A model generated the notes under the pieces. That model was not told where the DNA came from. It made no database searches and worked only from the letters and a program-made list of their open reading frames with translations. Both the position numbers and the translations under genes were made by a program. DNA of 9,181 nt from NCBI GenBank assembly GCA_016550405.1, contig JABXGX010000056.1, forward strand, positions 1 through 9,181. The letters run 5' to 3'. The DNA comes from an archaeon. GTDB lineage: Archaea; Asgardarchaeota; Hermodarchaeia; Hermodarchaeales; Hermodarchaeaceae. Shown one piece after another: positions 1 to 5,484 of the stretch (positions within the stretch are counted from its first letter, which is position 1; every line of letters starts with the position of its first letter).

Positions 1-6
1 CTCCTT
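1..6 (-). promoter_or_regulatory. Shine-Dalgarno of a gene lying left of the window
   Basis: Read on the minus strand, the thiolase-like gene ends TAA, then C, then AAGGAG at the very edge of the window. AAGGAG is a strong match to the archaeal 16S anti-SD. It implies that another minus-strand gene starts within about 5-10 bases beyond the edge, in the same operon. In archaea, thiolase-like genes are often followed by a second thiolase or a DUF35 zinc-ribbon/OB-fold protein, but the identity here is unseen. Confidence 0.6.
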
Positions 7-7
7 G

Positions 8-1159
8 TTACATTTCATTGCTGAGGACAGCGACGCAACCACTGGCGGTTGGGACTCCTCTCCAGCTCTGGGCGAGTGCAGTTTTTGCATTCTTTATTTG
101 TCGTTTCCCTGCATGACCGCGGAGTTGCTGAACACATTCGAGGACGGATTGTAAGGCAGAGCCTTCAAGGAGGTTGCCTGCTCCAAGTCGTCCACCAGAG
201 ACATTAACAGGAAAAGCCCCATCGAAGTTGAATTCACCCTCGACGGCGAGTTTACCAGCTTGGCCGGATTCGCAAATTTGAAGAGCTTCAAGATGTTGGA
301 GCTCTTTATAACTGAACGAATCATCAACTTCAGCGAAGTCCAGCTCTTTACGGGGGTTTTTGATTCCCGCATGTTTGTAGGCACGATCGCGGGCCAAAGT
401 GGCATAGCGTGCAGCGCTCCAGTCACGAGCTTCCAGCCAGGGTGTATCCGAGCACCAGCCAATTCCTTTGATCCAGATCGGATGGTCAGAGAGTTCTTTT
501 GCTTTCTTTTCAGAAGCAAGGACCATTACAATCGAGCCATCAGCAAGGGGGCTGATGTCGCGTTGGGTGAGGGGGTGAGAGACCATCGAGGAGTTGATGA
601 CCTCATCGACTGTCATATCTGCAGGAAATGCTGCCAAAGGGTTGTTCATGGCGTTGCGTTTGTTCTTGACAACGACGGCAGCACATTGTTCCCGCGTTGT
701 TTTGGTCTCATGCAGGTATCGCTGCATTTCCAATCCTGCAATGAAGTAGGGGTGAGCATTGAATGCGCGATTATAGATAGGGTCTAGGGCATGAGTCAAA
801 ATACCATCAAAGGTGAGCATATCCGAGGCTTTACTGTGCGCCTCGACTGCCACCACATCAAATAATCCGGTTTCAATCTGCATAGCCCCGTTAGCAAGGG
901 CGAGCAGACCGTCACCACCAATCGTACAGACGGATCGTAAAACCGCCCCGAGTTGGTCGGGAACAAACTCATCGAAAATCGAGTATCCTTCCCAGTAATC
1001 TTCAGCAGCTGTGAGAAAGCTCCCGATATCTTTACGGGCATTAACGCCAGCATCCGCATAAGCTTTGACGGCCGCTTCAAACATCAGCTCCTTGAAAGAC
1101 ACATCGGGCGAAGTTGAACGAAAAACCGTATGTCCGACACCGACTATGGCCACAGTCAA
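8..1159 (-). CDS. Thiolase-superfamily protein (archaeal/SCP2-like), catalytic His residues missing
   Basis: This is a cytosolic thiolase-fold protein of about 383 residues, close to the usual 380-400. The N-terminus TVAIVGVGHT is typical of archaeal/SCP2-type thiolases. Cys78 (in VCTIGGDG) sits where the nucleophilic cysteine lies, and the middle motifs HPLTQRDISPLADGS and PVNVSGG are recognisable. Three catalytic positions look changed. The usual EVHD/NEAF-type loop reads EVDDSFS (Asp279), the usual GHPxGA loop reads GNLLEG (Asn329), and the C-terminal HNxGG-like segment reads GVPTASG. Classical acetyl-CoA acetyltransferase activity is therefore doubtful. Alternatives are a structural partner of an active thiolase, or an aldolase of the Ltp2 type, which pairs with DUF35 proteins and also has a QLRG segment here. 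Start: an in-frame TTG at 1174 gives five more residues, but AAGGGAA ends 5 bases before the TTG at 1159, which I prefer. The gene is divergent from the peptidase cluster. Confidence 0.85.
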   Translation of the reverse strand: MTVAIVGVGHTVFRSTSPDVSFKELMFEAAVKAYADAGVNARKDIGSFLTAAEDYWEGYSIFDEFVPDQLGAVLRSVCTIGGDGLLALANGAMQIETGLFDVVAVEAHSKASDMLTFDGILTHALDPIYNRAFNAHPYFIAGLEMQRYLHETKTTREQCAAVVVKNKRNAMNNPLAAFPADMTVDEVINSSMVSHPLTQRDISPLADGSIVMVLASEKKAKELSDHPIWIKGIGWCSDTPWLEARDWSAARYATLARDRAYKHAGIKNPRKELDFAEVDDSFSYKELQHLEALQICESGQAGKLAVEGEFNFDGAFPVNVSGGRLGAGNLLEGSALQSVLECVQQLRGHAGKRQIKNAKTALAQSWRGVPTASGCVAVLSNEM

Positions 1160-1164
1160 GTGGA

Positions 1165-1171
1165 TTCCCTT
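1165..1171 (-). promoter_or_regulatory. Start-deciding Shine-Dalgarno of the thiolase-like gene
   Basis: The minus strand reads AAGGGAA, then five bases (TCCAC), then TTG at 1159. This supports initiation at 1159 rather than at the TTG at 1174, which would place the SD inside the coding region. The ATG at 1181 is out of frame with the thiolase. Confidence 0.55.
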
Positions 1172-1200
1172 CAATTTTCATTAGGTTGAGGCTGTGTCAT

Positions 1201-1208
1201 GATTTAGC
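1201..1208 (-). promoter_or_regulatory. Weak TATA-like box for the thiolase-like gene
   Basis: The minus strand reads GCTAAATC. A start site about 26 bases downstream would fall near 1178 and give a leader of roughly 20 bases that includes the AAGGGAA SD. The match to an archaeal TATA box is poor, so this is tentative. Confidence 0.25.
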
Positions 1209-1270
1209 TTCATGAGTTTGCCTCGAAGTGGCTTTGATTGAAAAGTTGTTCCTCAAAAGCCTTCCGCAAC

Positions 1271-1297
1271 TCAAGTGAATCTTAAGTCCCTTTAAGA
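1271..1297. promoter_or_regulatory. Three phased TYAAG boxes, candidate regulator site
   Basis: TCAAG starts at 1271, TTAAG at 1282 and TTAAG at 1292, so the spacings are 11 and 10 bases, about one helical turn each. The last two also form an inverted repeat, TCTTAA - six bases - TTAAGA (1280-1297). The array ends about 30 bases upstream of the TATA-like box of the aminopeptidase gene, a position suited to an activator. It could also act on the divergent thiolase gene. No regulator is identified. Confidence 0.3.
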
Positions 1298-1327
1298 CTG
1301 GTTTAGTTGTGGAAACGAGGCAAACCA

Positions 1328-1333
1328 TTATAT
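1328..1333 (+). promoter_or_regulatory. TATA-like box upstream of the M29 aminopeptidase
   Basis: TTATAT follows an A-containing stretch (GCAAACCA) that could serve as a BRE. Transcription about 26 bases downstream would begin near 1356-1361, at or just before the ATG at 1361. This suggests a leaderless or nearly leaderless transcript. Assigned by eye. Confidence 0.45.
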
Positions 1334-1360
1334 GATGGCGCCTAGCCCTTGTGCAAATAC

Positions 1361-2452
1361 ATGTTATTGAGGCTGATAGGATTGGTTGATGAACGAATCA
1401 AGGAACACGCCCGTATTCTGGTCGAGTACTCAACAAAAGTTCAAGCAGGTGAGATGGTCTACCTGATTTCAGATTTAGATGCACATCCCCTTGCGGTTGA
1501 AGTCGTGAAGAAATGCGCGGAACGGGGTGCCGCGACGATGACGATTATGGACTCATCGGAGCTCAGTCGAGGGTATATGGATGCTGCTACGGATGCTGCC
1601 TTGGACTTGTTTCCTCAGCATCAAATGGAAGCAATCAAGGCTTCCGATGTCCTCATCCGGTTACGTTCACCCTCTAATACGCGGGGCTTTGCCGGGTTAG
1701 ATCCAAAGCGAATTATGCAGCGCCAAAAGACCACCAAACCGATTTCTGAGGAAATTCTTAAGAAACGATGGTGCCTGACAATTCACCCTAACTCGGCATT
1801 AGCGCAGGAAGCGAAGATGAGCCTTACAAACTATCAGGAATTTGTCTATGGAGCTACACTCTTGGACTGGGAAAAAGAAGCCAAACTTATGCGCAAGTTA
1901 CGAGATAAACTCCAAGAGAGCTCAACAATTCAGTTCCTCGGAAAAGAAACCGATTTGAAGGCGTCCACTAAAGGGCGATTATGGATCTCCTCTGAAGGCA
2001 CCCATAACATGCCGAGTGGAGAAGTCTTTACAAGCCCCGTAGAAAAAACAGTTGAAGGACACATCTACTTTGATATCCCCTTCCTGTATGCAGGCGAGGA
2101 AGTAGAAGGAGTTCGATTAGAATTCAAGGAAGGAAAAGTCGTCACATACTCAGCAGAGAAAGGCTACGATGCGCTAGATGCAGCACTAAACGCTGATGAG
2201 GGAGCTAAGTTTCTAGGAGAAATGGCTGTCGGAACCAATCGCGGAATCCAACAATATACACTGAATATGCTCTTTGACGAAAAAATTGGTGACACAATCC
2301 ATTGTGCCTTAGGAAACGCCTATCCCGAATGTAAAGGCACGAATCAAAGTGCTGTCCATGTTGATATTATCAAGAACATGAAACAGGAAGGAAAAATCCT
2401 CGCAGGCGACTTTGTAATTTACGAAAATGGAAATTACTTCTGGGAGAAATAG
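1361..2452 (+). CDS. M29-family metallo-aminopeptidase
   Basis: The product is a cytosolic metal-dependent aminopeptidase that removes N-terminal residues from peptides (AmpS/PepS/aminopeptidase T family), about 363 residues, slightly short for a family of roughly 370-410. The N-terminal half has the family pattern ARILVEYSTKVQAGEMVYLI. The C-terminal half carries the metal ligands expected for M29: Glu221 (PSGEVF), Glu287 (LGEMAVG), His314 (IHCALG), and His333 and Asp335 (AVHVD). The 66-residue gap between the two glutamates matches my memory of characterised members. The interval between the two histidines is shorter than in those enzymes. Start: ATG at 1361 suits a leaderless transcript. 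An in-frame TTG lies at 1349, and the TTG at 1382 has a possible GAGG SD at 1369-1372 and would fit family N-termini. It heads the peptidase cluster, 77 bases before tldD. Confidence 0.9.
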   Translation: MLLRLIGLVDERIKEHARILVEYSTKVQAGEMVYLISDLDAHPLAVEVVKKCAERGAATMTIMDSSELSRGYMDAATDAALDLFPQHQMEAIKASDVLIRLRSPSNTRGFAGLDPKRIMQRQKTTKPISEEILKKRWCLTIHPNSALAQEAKMSLTNYQEFVYGATLLDWEKEAKLMRKLRDKLQESSTIQFLGKETDLKASTKGRLWISSEGTHNMPSGEVFTSPVEKTVEGHIYFDIPFLYAGEEVEGVRLEFKEGKVVTYSAEKGYDALDAALNADEGAKFLGEMAVGTNRGIQQYTLNMLFDEKIGDTIHCALGNAYPECKGTNQSAVHVDIIKNMKQEGKILAGDFVIYENGNYFWEK

Positions 2453-2460
2453 TAACCCAC

Positions 2461-2483
2461 GGAAGGCAATCAACCAGCCTTCC
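2461..2483. other. 7-bp perfect inverted repeat between the aminopeptidase gene and tldD
   Basis: GGAAGGC and GCCTTCC flank a 9-base loop, starting 8 bases after the aminopeptidase stop. The RNA could form a GC-rich stem. There is no U-tract on the plus strand (AGGCAAAAAC follows), so it is not a typical archaeal terminator. It could attenuate, stabilise the 3' end of the upstream message, or be an RNA-processing site. I see no convincing TATA box between here and tldD, which favours co-transcription. Confidence 0.4.
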
Positions 2484-2529
2484 AGGCAAAAACGGCAGAT
2501 GAGTACCCCTTTTAGGGAACCACCGAGAT

Positions 2530-3987
2530 ATGCCTTTTGATTATATGACATTCCTTGAATTAGTAAACCATGGTGTTGACTATGGTACTGCCCAAGGGGC
2601 CGAATTTATTGAACTCCGTTACGTCAAATACATAGTTGATGGTTATAGCACCCGTAATGGTGATATTCTTGCAGCAGGATCAACTGAAACAGCTGGAATC
2701 GGAATCCGCGCATTGGCAAATGGCGGCATCGGATTCACAGCAACAGCGCAGTTGGAAAAACAAGAAATCGAAAGAGCCGTGAAAAAAGCTATTCAACTCG
2801 CACGAGCTACAAAACGAAAAACCCCGCTCCTGCTTTCAGAGGAACCCAGTGTTCAGACTAAGTGGGAAGTACCCGTGAAAACGCCTTTTGCTGACATCGC
2901 CTCAGAAGATAAGCTAGGTCGTATATTAGAAGCAGACAAAGCCCTAAAAGATACTTTTGGCGATAAAGTGCTCCCTTACCGCGTTCTCGTCATTGCCTTA
3001 GAGACCCAGAAAAAATATATCGCAACTAGCAAAGGGACTCAAGTCGAATCAGACTACAGCCTTAACCGTTACATGACATTGCTTACAGCGCAGGGACAAA
3101 AAGGAACTGAACAGCGCGCCCTAATGCGAGGAGCCACAGGCGGATGGGAGCTGCTCGAGTCCCCTGATTTCATCCAAGCCTTTATAGATGAAGGCAAGGA
3201 CGCTAAAGAAGTTGCAGATAAAGCCGAACACATCACCTTTGACAAACCCATCGATGTGGTTGTCGGTCCCGAAGTTGCAGGGATCATCGCTCATGAAAAT
3301 TGTGGACATCCTTCGGAAGCCGACCGCATTCAAGGTCGCGAAGGGATGAATGCAGGCGAATCCTTCTGGATGGATATCGTGGTGGGAACCACAAGAGTTG
3401 GATCTCCAGCAGTGACCGTCATTGACGATCCAACCATACCGAAAAGCGGGGGATTCTATCTCTATGATGATGAAGGCGTCAAAGCTCGACCCCGATACCT
3501 TATCAAGGAGGGTATAGCCAATGAAATGCTCCACGATCGGTTATCTGCAGGACGAGCAGGTGTCAAATCCAACGGTTCATCTCGAGCCACGAATTACGAT
3601 CGTGAACCCATCCCCCGAATGGCTAACACCTACATTGCCCCAGGCGAATACACATTTGACGAAATAATTGAAGACGTTAAGTATGGAATATACATGCACT
3701 CGTTCACAGAATGGAACATTGACGATCGTCGGTTTCAGTCAAAGTATGTAGGTTCATATGCGCGCACTATCGAGAAGGGCGAAATAACAGATAGATTTGT
3801 GCGGAGACCGATATTGGAAATCACTTCGCGGGGTTTATTTGACGCCGTTGATGCGTGTTCGAAGGGATTTGCAGCATGGCAAGCAATTTGTGGAAAGTCA
3901 GACCCTGGACAAGGCATCCCTGTATGGACAGCAGGTCCTGACGCGGTAAGATTACGTGAGATCCGCTTGGGAGGTGCTCCAGCATGA
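2530..3987 (+). CDS. tldD: TldD, metalloprotease subunit of the TldD/TldE complex
   Basis: TldD is the zinc-bearing subunit of the TldD/TldE heterodimer. It cleaves unfolded or short peptides in the cytosol and, in bacteria, takes part in processing microcin B17 and degrading the CcdA antitoxin. This protein has 485 residues, near the usual 480. The HExxxH motif is present as HENCGH (His255, Glu256, His260). The expected C-terminal cysteine region follows as CSKG (Cys443) and CGKSDPGQ (Cys454). Cys454 fits the third zinc ligand known in E. coli TldD, and the closing IRLGG is family-like. The N-terminal domain (about residues 5-230) binds the partner in known structures. Start: ATG at 2530 gives a standard N-terminus with only a weak SD (CGAG), which fits translation within a polycistron. 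tldE follows with a 4-base overlap. In archaea the role is probably general peptide turnover. No RiPP precursor is visible nearby. Confidence 0.95.
   Translation: MPFDYMTFLELVNHGVDYGTAQGAEFIELRYVKYIVDGYSTRNGDILAAGSTETAGIGIRALANGGIGFTATAQLEKQEIERAVKKAIQLARATKRKTPLLLSEEPSVQTKWEVPVKTPFADIASEDKLGRILEADKALKDTFGDKVLPYRVLVIALETQKKYIATSKGTQVESDYSLNRYMTLLTAQGQKGTEQRALMRGATGGWELLESPDFIQAFIDEGKDAKEVADKAEHITFDKPIDVVVGPEVAGIIAHENCGHPSEADRIQGREGMNAGESFWMDIVVGTTRVGSPAVTVIDDPTIPKSGGFYLYDDEGVKARPRYLIKEGIANEMLHDRLSAGRAGVKSNGSSRATNYDREPIPRMANTYIAPGEYTFDEIIEDVKYGIYMHSFTEWNIDDRRFQSKYVGSYARTIEKGEITDRFVRRPILEITSRGLFDAVDACSKGFAAWQAICGKSDPGQGIPVWTAGPDAVRLREIRLGGAPA
3969..3976 (+). promoter_or_regulatory. Strong Shine-Dalgarno for tldE inside the end of tldD
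   Basis: GGGAGGTG is a near-perfect complement of the archaeal 16S 3' end and ends 7 bases before the tldE ATG. Together with the ATGA overlap it fixes the tldE start and suggests that the two subunits are translationally coupled. Confidence 0.75.
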
Positions 3988-5357
3988 GTGTCCAAGATAC
4001 TGTGCAAAAAATTATTGACCATACTTTGAAAGTCGCTTCGAAGGATGGGCAAGCAGTTGTTCGTGCTCGTGATGTGTTAGAGCATCAGTTGCGAATAAGC
4101 AACTCAGAGATTGACATTTTCAAGCAGTGGAAGTATACAGTTCTTGAGGTGTTTGTTGCCATTGAGGGGCGAATTGGGACTACAGAAATCTACAATCCAA
4201 CCATCAAGTCTGTAGATGCTGAAATAGCTCGTTTGACAAAATTTGTACGAAGTTTACAACCCACTCCACTATTCTCAGGTTTACAGGATGAAATCAAACC
4301 ACCCACAAAAGTAGATCAACTATATGATAAGCGAATTCGAGATTTTCCGGACAACGCACCGGATATAGTGACCGAAGCCCTTAATCGTGCACAGAAAGCA
4401 GGGGCGAGACGAACAGCAGGATCGTTCTTTTTCGATGAAACGCAAAACGTACTTGAAACGTCTCAAGGTTTTAGTGGGAATTATCCGGCATCGTCTTATC
4501 GGATGACCTTACGAAGCTTTGTGGAACCTGAAAGTTCTGGACAAGGAATAGCAGTGGGTCGAAGTTTGGGTGAGATAGAGAAACATATCGCACAAGCGGG
4601 ACAGGAATCTGGGGAGATTGCGAAGCTAGCTGTTGGTGGAAAACAAGGAAAAGCTGGAGTCTATGATCTTGTCTTGCATCCAACTGTTGCGGCGTCGGTG
4701 TTAGGGAGCTTGGCGGAAACAGCTAATCCCTTGCTTATGATGTTGGGAATGAGCCCATTAAAAGATAAAATTGGCCAAAAACTAGCCCCAGAAAACTTGA
4801 GTATCTGGGATGATGGCCGTATTTCGAATGGACTAGGAAGTGCTCCCTTTGATTTTGAGGGAACACCCACACAAAAATCCCCGCTCTTCCAACAAGGTGT
4901 ATTACAAGGCATGGTTCATAACGTCACCTCGGCTCGAATGACCAAAGCAAAGAGCACTGGGAATTGTCAACTGGTGAACTTCGGAATGGGCTCAAAACTT
5001 GTTGTACCAGCAAATACCAATATTGTCTTTTCAGAAGGAGATGCATCCTTTGAAGAACTCCTCGAACCACACAGACCAACTATCTATGTGACATCAAACT
5101 GGTATTTACGCTATACGAGTCAGCTCGAGGGAACCTTTTCTACAATTCCGCGTGATGGAATGTTCTTGATTGAAAAGGGTGAAATTGGTCAACCCATTCA
5201 GAAACTTCGCATCGCAGATAACTTACTTCGGATGTTTGCAAATATTGAAGCCTTAGGAAAGACGGTGCGACAAGTGCAATGGTGGGAAGTGGAGACCCCG
5301 ACATTTATTCCCTTTGTGCGTGTCAAGGATGTTCCCATGACAGCCGCAACCCAGTAA
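3984..5357 (+). CDS. tldE: TldE/PmbA, partner subunit of the TldD/TldE protease
   Basis: This 457-residue protein is homologous to TldD but has no HExxxH. It reads DLVLHPTVAASVLG at the corresponding place, as expected for TldE/PmbA, the partner subunit without the zinc site. Family signatures include IWDDG (Trp275-Gly278), the following FDFEGTPTQ, GVLQGMVHNVTSA and STGN, and the C-terminal EGTFSTIPRDGMFLIEKGEI. The length matches bacterial TldE (about 450). Start: ATG at 3984 overlaps the tldD stop (ATGA) and has a strong SD inside tldD. Equimolar production of both subunits is the likely reason for the overlap. After the stop comes a 15-bp palindrome and then a new promoter, so the transcription unit may end here. 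Confidence 0.93.
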   Translation: MSVQDTVQKIIDHTLKVASKDGQAVVRARDVLEHQLRISNSEIDIFKQWKYTVLEVFVAIEGRIGTTEIYNPTIKSVDAEIARLTKFVRSLQPTPLFSGLQDEIKPPTKVDQLYDKRIRDFPDNAPDIVTEALNRAQKAGARRTAGSFFFDETQNVLETSQGFSGNYPASSYRMTLRSFVEPESSGQGIAVGRSLGEIEKHIAQAGQESGEIAKLAVGGKQGKAGVYDLVLHPTVAASVLGSLAETANPLLMMLGMSPLKDKIGQKLAPENLSIWDDGRISNGLGSAPFDFEGTPTQKSPLFQQGVLQGMVHNVTSARMTKAKSTGNCQLVNFGMGSKLVVPANTNIVFSEGDASFEELLEPHRPTIYVTSNWYLRYTSQLEGTFSTIPRDGMFLIEKGEIGQPIQKLRIADNLLRMFANIEALGKTVRQVQWWEVETPTFIPFVRVKDVPMTAATQ

Positions 5358-5371
5358 TGAGTTTAACTCAT
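5357..5371. repeat. 15-bp palindrome (ATGAGTT-T-AACTCAT) after tldE
   Basis: Two perfect 7-base arms flank a single central T and overlap the last base of the tldE stop codon. The one-base spacer makes a DNA-binding dimer site more natural than an RNA hairpin. It ends 16 bases before the TATA box of the radical SAM gene, close enough for a repressor or activator. No U-rich tract follows, so it is unlikely to be a terminator. Confidence 0.4.
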
Positions 5372-5387
5372 AGAAAATCCTAGCGAG

Positions 5388-5395
5388 TTTATAAG
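5388..5395 (+). promoter_or_regulatory. TATA box of the radical SAM gene
   Basis: TTTATAAG is a close match to the archaeal TATA consensus. Transcription would begin about 5415-5420 and give a leader of roughly 65 bases before the ATG at 5485. A second, weaker candidate (CTATAAC, 5469-5475) would begin transcription near 5497-5500 and suit the alternative ATG at 5518. Confidence 0.5.
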
Positions 5396-5484
5396 TACGA
5401 GATATTAGGACATACTCATCGACGAAACACATAAGAAGCCCAGACTCGCCGAACACTAAACCGACACTCTATAACCAATGAGGA

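Noticed and set aside
260..787. Plus-strand 175-codon open frame opposite the thiolase-like gene
   Set aside because: It lies wholly antisense to a gene with clear family motifs, and its protein shows no recognisable domain; it is a shadow frame.
2461..2483. Inverted repeat as an intrinsic terminator of the aminopeptidase gene
   Set aside because: No T-rich tract follows on the plus strand, and archaeal intrinsic termination depends mainly on such tracts.
2499..2540. 13-codon open frame (MSTPFREPPRYAF) overlapping the tldD start, considered as a RiPP precursor for TldD/TldE
   Set aside because: It is too short, has no SD, no Cys/Ser/Thr-rich core and no modification enzyme nearby; chance is the simpler explanation.
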